Shown in pieces: positions 34,421 to 47,910 of a DNA stretch of 64,000 nt (the first letter of the stretch is position 1; each line of letters opens with the position of its first letter). Source of the DNA: Acanthochlamys bracteata. Lineage: Eukaryota > Streptophyta > Magnoliopsida > Pandanales > Velloziaceae. Position numbers and translations under genes: made by a program. Under the pieces are notes generated by a model. The model did not search any database and was not told the DNA's origin. It worked only from the letters and a program-made list of their open reading frames with translations. The DNA lies in contig CM034134.1 of the NCBI GenBank assembly GCA_019914995.1, positions 5,774,463-5,838,462 of the forward strand, in the 5' to 3' direction.

Positions 34421-37400
34421 TAAAAATGAGTACCACCGACTAAAATTTACCGGTGAACAAACAAGTGTCAGTAAATTTTGACGTTACCGACTAACTGGGC
34501 GCGTCATTAACCTTCAGGAGTTTACTGACTGTTAGTCGAACATGTAAGTAAATTGGCTAACTAGCGACTAGAACAAAAATTCAATCGGTGAATTTGTTCA
34601 AATTACAAACTGAGAGCAAGCAGTCGGTAATTTTATCAACAACATGACATTTAGTCGGTAAGTACAGCTCAACTAGATCCGAACAGCACCGGTCTCATTA
34701 AGTTCTCTCTCTCGTGCGGGTGAAAGCCAGTCCCTTTTCCAACTGAACTCGTCATGTTAGTGGTAGTTTATCATTTACCGACTGATGTTTTGCTAATCGG
34801 TAAATTTACTAACGATTTTCGATTCAGTCGGTAAAATGAAATTAAATCAGCTGCGAACACACTTGTTTCCCCACTTCGTTTTTCTCTCGAATCGATATGT
34901 CGCTCCATCGCAGAATCTTGGGCTGTTATAGCACTGCCGGCAACACTTTCCATCCTCCGCTCTACCTCTACACGCTGATCGCTGCTCTGCCCTACCGGCA
35001 GAATTTGCTGAGTTTAATGTTGGCAATTAGTATTGTATGAATTACTTGCTACTTATCTAGATCATATGATTTGTGACGCTACCATATTGTATATCTGGCT
35101 AGGCCATCCTAACTCATAATATAGTTGAGAATAAGCTTCCACTATTTGAAGATGTTCAGTCCAAGCATGCCTATTCACAACACTGACTGTATGTTTAGTA
35201 TTTACTGATGGTAATTGTGACATTGGTAGACTTGAGGATGTTTGGCCTTTTATGTTGTATATTTGTCAATATGTATGCCCTGATTAGAAAAATGGTTATG
35301 TGCATTTTTAATTTACAGCCTCAATAATTAGTGAGGGTATAACTGAAATGCGTATGTATATATCATGGAGAGTTGAGGTTGAATGTTGTGAAAAAATAAG
35401 AATGCGAGAGGATGGCACTAGGAAAGCTTTGCGAATCGTTGTTTGAATGGATAGATAGTGTAGTACTAACTGCTATCCATAATATTCTTCCTGTGTAATT
35501 AGGTTTTAAGATCATTAGTTATGCTTCTTATGTTGACTTGTTGCTTTCATACTGCTTCTTTTGAGGATGATGTTACAAGAAAGCGTGAACTTTGATGTAT
35601 GTCCGTCCATTCACTAAAACCTGTATGTATTATATAGCTTTATAAAAGCTCTTGCATATAGTAAGACATTGCAAACTAGTAAGTACATCTTGAGTCAGGT
35701 TTTGTTGTTTACTTGCAGAACCCATAGATTCGCTCGGGGACTTTAAATAATCCAAAGTGGATCTTAATTCAGTAACTTCTGACCTTTTAGAAAAAAAACT
35801 CAAGACATGCCGTACCAAGAAAGTTCTTAGCTAGACTTGTAAGATATTAAAGCACTCGTTAAGTTTTTTAATAGCTATATGATATTCCTTTGGTATTTGT
35901 CTGCCGCTCCCTTACTCATCAAGTGAGATGCATGGAAGTAAATCATGCTTCTTTTGAAAGTTAACTTTTAGTCATGTTGTAATTACTTTTAGTCATGTTA
36001 ACATGACATCAATGTCGTCTCTCATAACTTTATATTGCTGGAATTTTACATTCCTTAAAAGTTTATTTCCTAAGTTTTATTGCTGGAACTTTATATGCAG
36101 ATGCTTATTATTAATTTATCTTTCTGGCGCCATCAAGTTCTAGTAGAAGACTGACTCTTGCAACTACAATCACCACAAGTATCGCTGATTTGGAGCCTCA
36201 AAATTCTGATGGCTCTAGTAGCAATAAGTATTTTTTGAATAAATTTATTATTTGTTAATTATTCACCTCATATTGTTCCTCATGTAGTGTTTGTTGATAC
36301 TCAAAAGTAACTTCAAATGTACATATTGAGGAATAAAGGAAAGGTAAAGATCGATATTCTAGAAGGCATATAGAGACCAATTGGCAAACACGCCAACTAG
36401 TTCGCAAGGGAGATGACATATATGATTCGTACTTATGGTCCAGTCAAGAATACTAAAGGTTGGAGTAGGATCGACAATTCTATTAAAATGAGATTAATTA
36501 TATTATGACTATAACTATCTCAATGCTTGCATAACAATCACTCTTATGATTAGAATATATTTACAATTACATTTATAATGATAGGACAAGTTTGAATTAG
36601 ATTTATTCGATCCTTGGACTTTGCAATGCTTACATAATATTAGAATTCGAGCGATATAAGGATTGGCATTATGAATGTCATGACTATTACAAGAGCATCG
36701 GTGGTGGAGAGAGGGCTCGAGCCAACACTTATAAGGACTTTGCTATATCAGTAAAGCGACGGGAAGAATAGATATGGCTATGCGATATGTTTGACTCGCC
36801 TGAATGGATTGTAAGATTCATTTGTTTATTTTTTATTTTCATTAATTTCTTTGTCTCGTCATTTGTTATACAAATTTAGCATTGATTATGTGTAGGGTAA
36901 ATCGAAAAAGCGAAAGCTGCTCGTGCAAAAAATAAGAACAAGCATATAGCAAGGTCATGAAGTTTTGCATCTATACAATGGGAGAGGTATTTTGTTATTG
37001 TTCTTTTAATTAGTAGATTTATTATTTTTTTTCCAATATGACAAAGGGAAATGCCTATTGTTATTAGCAAATCTTATATCTTAACAAATTTGCAGAATGC
37101 CATGTATTGATTTGTATAAGGAAACACACATCTCCAACACAAAGGAAAAGAAGAGGAGTTGGGTGTCGGAGGAGTCACACTCAAATTATGTAAGTTATGT
37201 GCTTCTCAAATTACTAAGCGATTATGGCGTAATATAGCACTACATAGTCGTTTTTAATGACAGAATTAAATATTGGGGATGCAAATCAAGTCTCAAGATG
37301 ATGGGAGTGCCATCAATGATGAGGATATCTACCTATCAGTGCTTGGGAAAGCACACGGATATATTCGTTGGTTGGACATGGACCAAACCAGCTAGCACAC

Positions 37401-37890
37401 GATCTGCTACTGGTTTGTCAAATTAAGCATGTGAGAACAAGCTATTGCAGGAGCAAATTGTAGCCGTTGAGGGGAAAAAAATTAGAGGCAGCAGCTTGAG
37501 ATTGACAAGCTGATAGCTGAGCTTGAGAAGCAAACTCAACAATGCCTCCAAGAAAATGAATAAAAAATATCATATTTTAATGGAGATGCCTAAAAAGCTT
37601 AAAAATGCTACTGAGCACCAACGAAGTAAGTTGATTATTTTATAAAGTTTATAACACTTTTTTTATCAAGTTCTTTGAAAATTTTGTATTAGTACAAACA
37701 TTACTAAGAATTGAATGTTTATATATTTTTAAACTTAACTAATATTAGTACACATGTAGCCAATATTTGTTATTTTGGATGTTATGGTGAATGGATGTTC
37801 CGGTGAATGAATGTTTTTATGGTTTTGAAAGTTAAATGGATTAAGTAGACATGCGTGCAACAAAATACTTTCTGTTAGTTTTTTTGTAGA
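34420..37890 (+). mobile_element. CACTA transposon 3, internally deleted
   Basis: It starts with a field of TTAGTCGGTAA / TTACCGACTAA-type words (34430-34840), different from the GCGACCA words of CACTA 1, so it is another subfamily. A 5' exon-like block (34840-35020), an unassigned middle, and a TNPA-like gene (36100-37600) follow. No TNP2 is present between the left words and TNPA, so it appears deleted. The right border is uncertain; a TTAGTTTTTTTGTAG string near 37877-37889 could be a worn terminus. Confidence 0.6.
36100..37600 (+). pseudogene. TNPA-like protein (Transposase_24) remnant
   Basis: The first exon-like block (36125-36235) holds a Ser-rich SSSRRLTLATTITTSIADLE stretch. Later blocks read DKFELDLFDPWTLQCL (about 36588-36640), YKDWHYECHDYYKSIGGG and RARANTYKDFAIS, then WLCDMFDSPEW before a GTAAG splice-like site at 36809. 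This parallels the KRAHKYNKNIGHGDNGRANPP part of the CACTA 1 protein. A Gln/Glu-rich coiled-coil-like tail is at 37430-37560. Several stops are visible. Confidence 0.65.
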
Positions 37891-40800
37891 GTTACTGACT
37901 AAATTAGCACAGTCGGTACGCATGTTGCTACCAACTGTTTCTATGTTCCGCCGGCAAGTTTGAACAAAATTTACTGATTGAATTTTTTTTCAGTTGATGA
38001 AGTTATTAAATTTACCGACTGGATGCATTTTTAGTTGGCAAGTTCTTTTAATTAACCCGAACTACGCCCGCCCACCCATTCCACTTCTTCTCAGCTAGCT
38101 TGGTTATCTGCCTAGCCATGATTCACTATCAATCAACCCTTCCTTTGGAACTCCATTGCTGCCGGCTTGCCGCCGCTCTTCTCACAGGATCTGAGTTCGC
38201 TCCTCTGGAACTCCAACGTTGTCTCGCCGGAAATGGTAGTTACCGCCTCACCAACTGCCGGCGTGATTCACCATGCTTTTTGCTTAGCTCGGCGCCACAA
38301 AAGTTATTTTAGACTCAAGGCTAATCAAGGTGCATTGATTAATACTTTTGTCAAAAAAATGTTGTTGGATGGAAGAAAGGATGAAAGATCTTGAACCGGC
38401 ATGCATTTGAATCTTGTCAATTTTTTGTTTGAATGTTGTTAGATGAATGTTAGTTATCAAGTGAATTATTGTTTGAATGTCGTTAGATGAATGTTGTTTG
38501 GAAGTTGTTAGATGATTGTTGTTAGGTGAAAGTATATTACATTTCATATTGATATTTTAAATGTTGGAATTGAACTGAATGGTGAAGTTAACTTTATTGT
38601 TTTGCATTTGACTGAATATATATCTTATTGTACATACTTACATATATTATAATTAATTAGTTTGGGTATAATTTTTAATTAGCAATGCTAATATTTAAAA
38701 ATTTTGGAATAGGTGGATAAAACTTGGATACATTTTACCGATAAGCTAACGAAGAACTATACAAATGGAATAAGATCTTTCATGCAATTTGCTAATGATC
38801 ATTTAAAGAATGTTGGGGAGATGCACTTTCATGTCGACACTATTTGAATAGAAATTCAAACACTCTTGATATAGTATATATGCATTTGCTTGTCAATGGG
38901 TTTATGACGTACTACACTACATTAAACCTTCATGGAGAAGTCACCGGTTGGGGTGATCAGACTCTCATGCTCTTAGAGATAATACTCCAATAGGACTTGG
39001 TGAAGACGAGGAATATGATGAAATGTTTGAAATTTTAGAGGATATACGTAGGGGTGGTATTGTGAACCTAGACATCCCTTAATAAACTGGGAATGGCGTG
39101 CCTCATCAATCACAAGAAGGTGAAGGGTCAGAACTGATAAACGCAGACGATATTGTTAAATATGATCAATTGCTTGAAGATGTCGAGAAGCTATTGTATG
39201 ATGGGCGTACAATCTCAGATTATCCTTCATTATAAAACTACTACATGTGAAGGTACTCAATCACTAGAGCAACAAAGGCTTTAATATGTTGCTTGATATT
39301 CTGAATGGTGTTTTTCCGAGAGGGCATTTCCTTCGATCATCTTACTATTAGTGTAGAAAGATTCTGAAACACTTAGGATTGGGATGAGAGCCTACCAATG
39401 CATGTGAAAATGATTGTATTCTTTCCAGAAAGTAGTTAACAAAAGAGAAAAAATGTCATGAATGCTATTCATCAAAGTGGAGGGATAATGATGGCAATGG
39501 TAAGAAGGTTCCTAAGAAAATTCTTTGAATAGTAGCCATCTATATAGAAGGAGTAAGAAATTCAATGGACAGCAAGACATCACCACACCACCGCGTTGTC
39601 GATTGATTAACTGTTAGAGGAGATGGAGACAGTTAAAGACATGAAGTTTAGGAAGCCACCAAATATCAAAAACAGAAAGTGCACTCCTGAAGAACTAAAT
39701 TGGTCAAGAAGAAGTATCATTTTCAAGCTGCCATATTAAAAGGATCTCAAACTTTAGTACAATCTTGATGTCATACATATCGAGGAAAATGTTTCCGATA
39801 ACATTTTAGGGACTATGTTGAATATAGACAATAAGACAAAAGATACCCAGAAGGCTTGTTAGGACTTAGAGGACCAAGGCTGTATACAGAAAGATTGGAC
39901 ACAATAAGTCAAAAAAACCTATTGCATCTTACACAGTGTTACTTCAAGAAAGGCATAATTTTATGAATTTCTCAAGTCTATCAGATTTTCTGAAGGATAT
40001 GCTGCAAATATTTCAAGGTGCATAAATATGATGGGTGGTAGAATTTGAAGGTTGAAGTGTTATGACAATCATGTTCTATTGTCGCGCCTACTACCTATCC
40101 AAATGCGAGGATATCTTTAAAAAAAAAAAGTGTTAGAAGTAATCAGTAAATTGAGAAGATTCTTTAGAAGATTGTGCCGAAGACAACAAGATTGAATGTA
40201 TTGAAAAAAAGGTAGTAGAGCATTGTGATTGTTCTTTGCGAGCTTGAGATGATATTCCCTTCTGTATTTTTTGGTATCATGATACATTTAGTAGTTCACT
40301 TACCGGAAGAAGCTATAAAGGGAGGGCCTGTCCATTATATATCACATTATTCAAATCGTACAATTCTCGTTTACTTTTTTTATTGGGGACTTATAACTCT
40401 TCATTTATTTCATCATATTTTGTAGGGTTCTTGGTACGCTTAAGGCGTTTGTTCGAAATAGAGCACGTACTGAAGGTTTTATTGCAGAAGCTTATACAGA
40501 GACAAGAGACAAGATTTTATCGCCTGAAATTAGTTCTAGGTACTTACAAGGAACAGAGACAAGATTCAACCGACAAGAACTACATTATGATGGAGAGAGG
40601 CAGTTAGATAGAACATTGTTTGTATTTTCTAAAAAGGTGCAATCTTTAGGAAACGATAAACAAATTCACCTCACATAGAGGAATACAATTTAGCACATTG
40701 GTTTATTTTGAATAATTGCGACGAAGTTGTTTCATATATCAGGTAAGTACTTAGAATCTTATCGATATGTTCTTGTTGTCGTTTGGAAAGCACAATAATT

Positions 40801-42480
40801 GAGATCGTTAATCATTAATGGACATGACTTAGTAGTGCATGAAGAGCTTCTCAAAATGGGCAGTCATCTTAACTTAGGATCAAGGCAAAGAAATGAGTTT
40901 CCTATAGTGTTCAAAAACCAGTATGATGTACCATATTTCATTGATTGTTTAATTTCATTGCCATTTAGAAAGCATGACACAAATTTCTTATAATTCTTAT
41001 ATAGATAAGACATTATTGTGCAACTACAAAAGATATCACAGGTTATGTTTATTCGCTATCCCTGGGTCCAAATACAAGTGCAATTAGATATTTTGGATGC
41101 ATTATCAATGGGGTCAAATTCTTAACTAAAAAACACGGACGTCATGTTTTGAATGAAGTCTTGATTTTGGCAAATACTAAGGGCTATCAAGTCTTTTTAT
41201 TCAAGTGCGAATGATTTTATCTAGAGCACAGAAAACCCATCAAAATTGACGATGATTTGACAAGTACAGATATTAAGAGATGGTATCAAAGTGATTCGTT
41301 CGTTTTTTCAATGAATGTGACTCAAACGTTTTACGTTCCTGATACGAAACAAGGCAACGACTTAGTTGTTGTACAACAATCACAACACCGATATTTATTT
41401 CATCCATCGATGTTTGGAGGGGATGGAGATGAAGAAGACACCGATGTGATTGATGCTATGACTATCGTAGAGAATGATGCTTACCAGGAAGAGGAGTGTT
41501 TGAGCATAACAAATAGAGATAATAGTACAAAAAATAGATCAACTAAATAAAACGGTCGAAGTTGATCATGACATGATAGTAAAATAAAAGCTCGGACAAG
41601 TATAACCGCAAGAATGATGAATGGAATTGAATTAAAAATTGCATGTAATATTTGATCTCAACTTTATATAAATTATTTATTTATGATGATAACAAATTGA
41701 TGCTAATGTATGTATATATATATATATGTTGGAACTACATTCACAAGTGCTTTCAATCTATTAATTTATCTTGATGGCGTTTTCAATTTCAACTAGAAGA
41801 CTCTTGCTAATTTGGAGACTCAAGTATCGGTAAGTGTTTATTGAATTAATATAAAGTTTACTGTACATTCCATCTCACCCTATATTTCACTCCAGGGTCC
41901 ATTGATACACAAATGGTAGAAGTCAATTTCCATAGGTCCGTTTGCTAATTGAATGTTATGGTGGTATATGTTGTTATTGTTGATGGAATGATTAAATATT
42001 GTACCGACCTGCTTTCATAAGCACTTGTTGGCAAGTTCGGAAGAAGGCTTTGAGGGGATCGATGTGGCTCCAGTTCAGAACTGCCTCTCGCTTAGAATAT
42101 CTTCCAGCTGAGCTGGACTAACAGGCTTACGTAAAGTACAGGTGAGTGACTACATGCAAAAGCTTTTGCTTCTTCCTTTCCTTCTGCCGGCAAGTAGCTT
42201 TCCTTCTTTCCTGAATGACTTCACAATTTGAAAATCTTAAAATTGAGCAGTAAGTACAACCATAAGCTCATGTGACAGGGATGGACAATTGCATAGAAAC
42301 ATAGAAGATTACAACAAGTTCATCACTCTTATGAGGTCAATAGAAGATGTTCTTTAATGTTCAGGAATCAACCACAATAAATGATCAATATAAATTTCTA
42401 ATTAACCTTCCACATACAAACGCGTCATTTTAAGCTGAATAGTTTCAAAATGTTGAATGTTATATTTTACCGAGGTTTGG
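37891..42480 (+). mobile_element. CACTA transposon 4
   Basis: It shows GTCGGTA or TACCGACTG-type words at 37890-38040, a 5' exon-like block (38090-38300), a long TNP2 pseudogene (38713-41580) and the start of a TNPA exon (41740-41850), which matches 36110-36200. Then CCGACCTGC...GTTGGCAAGTTCGG-type words appear near 42002-42045. The order TNP2 then TNPA is the normal CACTA order. Both termini are unresolved. Confidence 0.6.
38713..41580 (+). pseudogene. TNP2-like (TNPD) CACTA transposase, nearly full span, broken
   Basis: Order of parts: transposase-associated domain at 38713 (start codon now GTG; DKTWIHFTDKLTKNYTNG); NMLLDILNGVFPRGHFL and ACENDCILSRK (39272-39430); KCHECYSSKWRDND; then a gap where the start of the catalytic core should be. 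Next come IKNRKCTPEELNW (39668) and YNLDVIHIEENVSDNI (39760), and a DUF4218-type part with VLCELEMIFPSVFFGIMIHL (40225-40320). A DUF4216-type part with LGPNTSAIRYFGCIINGVK (41060-41120) follows, and a C-terminal part 41257-41550 (QTFYVPDTKQGNDLVVVQQ). More than ten stops or frameshifts are present. Confidence 0.8.
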
Positions 42481-42492
42481 AATGTTGATTAT

Positions 42493-43147
42493 TGATGTGC
42501 TTAAATATATACATAACATCATGCATTCTTGCATCATATATGCTTAATTTTATATAGAAAAAATAATCAAAAAGAATATTAATTTTTTGTTTTTCTTATT
42601 TTCAGCAATTCTGTGCATTCTGAGCATTTTTCATGAAAATTTACTTTTATGTGAAGTTTTTGTGAACGGACAACTGGTTTTGAAAGCCACGACATTCAAA
42701 TTGGTCCATGACTTATTTCAGAATTTTTTTGGACCATTTGATAGATATTCACAAAAGAAGTTAAGATATACCTAAATTGAGGGCAATTGAAGGCCTTCCC
42801 AATTTTTAAGATACGTGTGATATATGGTTGAAAATATAAGATATTGATATTAATTTTTCATATTTTTACAAATTTTTCAGAGGCCAAACAAATCTCCAAA
42901 GAGATTTGGTGAACGATGTACACACTTGTCTGCCTTTTTGTTATCATTACGTATGTTTCAAATCGCATTAGAAACTGACATCTCTCTTTGCAGGAAATGT
43001 GCAAATCTCTTTGTCTACATCTCTCTCTAAAGAAACCGTATAGACATAATAGACTATATTGTTTGCTACTTGTAGAAAATATTATAACCGAATTTTTTTT
43101 ATATCAACTCAATTTCTCCTACTTCTTGAGTTGATTGCAGGTTCATC
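42493..43147 (+). repeat. LTR of a copia-type element
   Basis: Starts TGATGTGCTTAAATATATAC and runs to about GGTTCATC at 43147, just before a primer-binding site. The first 400 bp align with 7357-7770. The right border is approximate. Confidence 0.65.
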
Positions 43148-43152
43148 TAATA

Positions 43153-43170
43153 ATTGGTATCAAAGCAGGC
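43153..43170 (+). other. Primer-binding site
   Basis: ATTGGTATCAAAGCAGGC differs by one base from the TGGTATCAGAGC complement of initiator tRNA-Met. Confidence 0.75.
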
Positions 43171-43199
43171 CTCCAAATAGAAGGTTTAATGACTTTGAA

Positions 43200-44480
43200 G
43201 AATTGATCCTAGGCAAACACAAGCTTCTTTGAGAAGGAAAGAAGAAAACTTGATTGTCTTGATTATTCAAAGGGAAAAAACTACTGGTGATGGAAGATAA
43301 ATTTACAGTATTTTTAAAGGCTCAAAGCTACTTGCTAAGATGATTGTCAAAGAAAGAGTTGGAGCTATCGTGCAAATTCTGGAGAATAATAATGTCCCTT
43401 CTTTAAATTCTTATGTTATAGAATTACTATATCGTGCTTTAAGTCTTAAACAATCTAATCACACTTATTTTATTTAACCAATACAATGAAGGTCAAAACC
43501 TCATCAAATGAAACTGAAGCAACCAACAAGAAGAACATAACCTTTTGCTTGACGGTCAACCGTGAATACTAAAATGAGGCAAGTACATCTTCCTCTTAAG
43601 GAAAACATGATGTTGTTTTGGTAACAAGAAAATGCAAGCCCCCCTTGAGAAAGAATTAATGGAGAAGAAAGCCAAGGAGCAAGCCTTATGTAGTAATAAA
43701 GGTTCATCCTCGTCTAACAAGAGCAAAATTGAAACCAATTATCAAGAAGAGAGCAGATTATGTGTAATGAGCATACTGATGAGGTAAGTGCATCTAAACA
43801 TGACAACCAAAATGAAGTACTTAAGGAAATGTTTGAGGAATTGCATGAAAATTATATCAAGTCCAAAAATATGTTTAAGGCGGCTGAAGTGTTTGCATGA
43901 CTTGAAAGAACAAAATAATGCTTTGAGTGATGAATTGTCAAATGTGGAAAGAGTTTCTCCATACAAGATGTTAGACCTTCTTTTGATGACTACACTATGA
44001 TTGGAAAAGTCAAATTCCTGCACGACGAGAACATTGAGATAAAATTGAGATAGTACTTTGACGGACAAAGTACAAAGCTTGTCCACAAATATCAAAGACC
44101 TATATGCTTCCTTGGCCAAATCTGCAAAGATAAAGATACACATGATGATATGTTTAGGATAAGGAGATCTCAATTAGGAAGATAGCTAATGGATGTATAC
44201 GTTATAGCAGTAGCAACTATTTTGCAAAAAAAAGTGAAATGTCATTCCTATACTAAACAACTAGTCGCTCTAATACTATTTTCTACTCCTATTAATTGCT
44301 TTCACTGTGGTGAAAGGACCACAAGGTAAGCTCATATTGGTACAAAATAATGAAAATATAATGAGAATGGTTTGGATTCCTAAGAGAACAGTTACCAACA
44401 CAAACTTGGAAGCTTATCCAAGTGGATCTGTTAAAGAAATGATAAGTCAGACATAAAGTTCGAGTTAGAGAAATTTCTAT
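43200..44480 (+). pseudogene. Copia-type gag, heavily broken
   Basis: Only scattered segments are readable: an acidic/Lys-rich stretch, a coiled-coil-like part (YELHENYIKSKNMF-like, about 43840-43880), a FHCGE zinc-knuckle-like segment (about 44300) and MRMVWIPKRTVTNTNLEAYP (about 44364-44425), which recalls the VWVPK motif after the knuckle in Sirevirus-like copia gag-pol. Stops occur every 20-40 codons. The LTR and primer site upstream support the call. Confidence 0.55.
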
Positions 44481-44499
44481 GCAACACAAAGGCAAAAGC

Positions 44500-45330
44500 A
44501 ATTCGCATTGTAATAAGAGTAACAACCTTGTGAAAGAGTTAAATAATAATTCTCTTATTAGAGGTGGTAGCTACATTACTAGTAAATAATCTGCTGTATT
44601 GCAAGCTAGCTAGTTCGTCCTCCTCCTCTGTTACTAGCAACCACCACATTGGAGAAGTACATGTGATTGGACATCCTAGCTACAATAAGAATAGTGGTAC
44701 AATTAAAAAGACGTAATCAATGCAATCTTTTAATGATTTTAATGATTACCGAGACTTTGATGGTATTTAGCTTTTAATACAAATAAAACTCATTGTACAA
44801 AAACTATGTTGAGATTATTGCTGACGTTTGATCACTTATTAGTTAATTTGCATGATCTTTAACATTTTATAGTGTTCTGTTGAAACATGCATGCATATTT
44901 CTAAAAATTGAATCTTGACTATCGCATTTCTGAGTGCAAGATCAATTAACATAATTGATTTGTGACGAATGAATCTAGTATGGATAAGTTTATTAAATCT
45001 AATACTCGTTGAAAAATAATTGATGGACATCGATTTGCTAAATCTTTTGTAAAATTGAAAAGTGTAATTATTTAGTACAAAAGTATTTTGATAAAATTTG
45101 ATAAATCATTATGAAATTTATTGTAATCTAGCTAAGCTGTTAAAGTGGTATGAATGTATGTAAAATGTTTTATTAATGTGAGTATGCTTCAAGCTTTAGA
45201 ACTTTTAACTGGAGATGTGCGAATGAGAGGAATTGAAACATGTAGAAACCATTTAAATGTTACAGGCTTTGATGTTGAATTTGTTGCGTCGAAATGGGTG
45301 AAGATATTATCAATAATAAAAAGCATAGTT
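44500..45330. other. Unassigned AT-rich region
   Basis: It may contain further decayed pol sequence of the preceding element, but no motif is clear. Nothing else is recognised. Confidence 0.4.
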
Positions 45331-45451
45331 GTCAGACCCGGACCGATAAATCGGTCTGGATTTGCAAAAAATCGTCTATGCGATTGACCCGCTTTGACTC
45401 GCTTTGACACGTTTGACCCTCTTCAATCCGGTCGACCTACCCGTCTGGGTC

Positions 45452-46311
45452 TAGGGGTGACAATTTAGATTCATGTGTCGGTTTCGGGTCGACCCGTTTA
45501 ATAACTTGATCAAATTCTTTCAACCCTAAACCAACCCATGAATTTATACAGGCAAAATTGTCTAACCCTAACCCAACCTACTAATAACCGGGTCAAATTC
45601 GGATCGACCCATTTAATAATTAAAATTATTACTTTTTAATTTTACATTTTTAAAGTTTGCAAAATTATAAGATCAGTGTAATGAAAGTGCACGATATTCT
45701 TAATGACGAGATATAATGAATGCCCATCAAAATGTGCATTCTTTAGTATCTTCATCGGTCCTTAAAATATTCAAAAAAATTTTATTTTTATTTTTTAAAA
45801 ATATGTGTTGACAGCTGAAATTTTATGATTATAAATATATACTAATAATTTCGATAAAAATCTTGATACACATAACTATCTAACAAAACTATGTTAAAAA
45901 ATTTTATACGAAATTCAAATTCGTCATTACATAAACACCTACATAGTAATACTTTCGATAATATTATAATTCTCATCTTACACTATTTTACTAAAATATA
46001 AAAATAATAATTAATTATAAATATTATATAATTTAATAATTTATAAATTACTATTATTGATTATTTTTATTGCTAATATTTTAATATACGAAAAGGAAAA
46101 TCAAATATTATTCCTTCAAGATATGATAATTCGAATTGGTGGGTCAATTTCAAATTAACCTGGGTTGACCCATTTAATATAATCTGGTCCAATTTGTTCA
46201 ACCCTAACCCAACCCATATATTTATACGGGTCAAATTTTCTAACCCTAATCCTGATTAGTGGGTCGATTTTGAGTCGCGTTTTCGGGTCGGATCATATAT
46301 TGCCACCCCTA
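45452..46311. mobile_element. Non-autonomous hAT-like element, 860 bp
   Basis: The terminal inverted repeats are TAGGGGTGACAATTTA on the left and TAGGGGTGGCAATATA on the right (read inward). They are flanked by 8-bp duplications agreeing at 6 of 8 positions (TCTGGGTC / CCTAGGTC). Subterminal arms are made of GGGTCGACCC / GGGTTGACCC-type words and CTAACCC words. No transposase is present. Confidence 0.75.
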
Positions 46312-46654
46312 CCTAGGTCAAACCGGATTGAATGAAATTTTTTTTAAAATTAATTAAAGAAATTTAAAATGATGATATATTTGATACAAAAATAATTATT
46401 AGTAGGCCTATGTTGAAAAATAATATATAGTTTAGATTTGTGTTTGGATGTGATAATGCAAAAATACAGTTGATTATATCGCATTTGTAAATATCAATTA
46501 TTAGTGATATTTTAATTTTATAGTGTAAAATATTTAGACTCAAGTATGTACACAAAAAAAGTTGATTATATCTCTTTTATGATTTATCTGTTTTATATTT
46601 TTATTTCTTCTAATCACCTAATTTATTTAAAATAATTTTCTCATTATAAATTTT

Positions 46655-46905
46655 CGTTGTTATTGTTATTGTTGATGGTGGTGGTAATGCCATGGTGGCA
46701 ATACTTAAATTTTCGCTGTGATTGGTGTTGCTGTTGTTGTTGGTGGTGATGTCATGGTAGAAATACTCTAATTTTTTACTGTAATTTTTGCTGTTGTTGT
46801 TGTTGGTGGTGCCATGGTGGAAGTAGGTTTCTCACCGTAATGTTGTTATTGTTGATAAAAAACAACTAGATTTCTTGCTGCGATTATTGTTGTTGTCGGT
46901 CGAAA
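46655..46905 (+). repeat. Minisatellite, ~66-bp period, GTT-rich
   Basis: Four imperfect copies of a block with TGTTGTTGTTGGTGGTG, GCCATGGTGGAAATAC and TTTTCACTGTAATT. Copies start near 46655, 46720, 46787 and 46839; the last one is degraded. Confidence 0.7.
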
Positions 46906-47035
46906 CATAACGTCGACAATGCAGTCTTCTCGCTCCCGTCAACGTTTTAATATTATTGACCCGACGGGTGGACCCGTTGATCCGGATAGTCAACCCCGGA
47001 ACCGTAATCTGGATAGTTTTCCGGTTCGATTCTTA

Positions 47036-47910
47036 CAAGGTATGATAAAAAATCTAAAACACATTGAAACACTTTGGTTGTAATGTAATTCTTTGGGACA
47101 ACAGCAAGTGGAAGGTGATTGGCATTGATAAAATTGGTACATGTTTCCTCACTATGCATTGGATAATATCTTATATATTTAAGGGCTAAAATATAATTCA
47201 GTAAGCAATTTGCAGGAATCAACAGTGGAAGGAGAAAAAAAACTGGCACCACTAGAAGAAAGTTAACTGTCTAGAGTATAATTACCAACTGAATAGCTGA
47301 CTGCAATTCTGGCAAAACATGAATTAAGGCCTGAACTACAATTGTGAGGGAAAGAAATTCAAAAGATTCTGTCAAGCATCAAAAAGGGAACGGTCTCCAT
47401 CAGCAAGACATTATTAGGTACAGTGTCTGTATGGCCAATTGCAATAAAGGTAAAGTAAATGAATACATCATGGTCTCTAGGTAGGCATGTTGCTTTGTAT
47501 TTTATATATCCTTATGGCTTACTAAGAAATGCATCTCATAGTAAAGATTACTCTCACAACTAAGATCAAAGGTCTTTATGCGTGCCATTATAGCAACTAT
47601 AAGCTTTTAATATTATTTGTATTGGAAAGCAAAGAATAACCTCCACCTACTATTTTTATGATGACAGGATAGGGGGGAGAGATAGGAGAATTATTTTGTG
47701 CAAGTATGCAATTACAAAGAGGGGAGAACTTATCCACACAGAATGCAGAAAGTTCCAAAGCTCCTTCCATTATCGATTGGGAACAAAAGTACCCCAACTT
47801 TTAATGAATATCCATTAAGGGGAATTTATACTTTTGTTAACTTGTGTTCTTAATGACAAATCATAAACAATAATTCTTAATCATTTTGTTATGATAAAAA
47901 AAATGAAAGA
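47036..47910. other. Unassigned region
   Basis: No gene or repeat recognised; only short random ORFs. Confidence 0.4.

Larger units (their letters stand above)
45331..47035. mobile_element. Possible outer non-autonomous element
   Basis: The ends are rich in GACCCG, CCGGT and CGGTC words (45331-45450 and 46960-47035) in contrast to the AT-rich middle. This pattern is common in plant non-autonomous repeats with CCGGTC-rich arms. The 45452-46311 element is inserted in its left arm. No clear terminal inverted repeat was established. Confidence 0.4.

Noticed and set aside
38713-41580. Active CACTA transposase
   Set aside because: Many stops, a GTG in place of the start codon and a missing part of the catalytic core.
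43742-44173. Minus-strand ORF of 143 codons
   Set aside because: It lies opposite a decayed copia gag and has no recognisable motif; it is probably a chance opening in AT-rich DNA.
46655-46905. Coding poly-Val/Leu or poly-Cys tract
   Set aside because: The GTT repeats are not within a sustained open frame and are arranged as a minisatellite.
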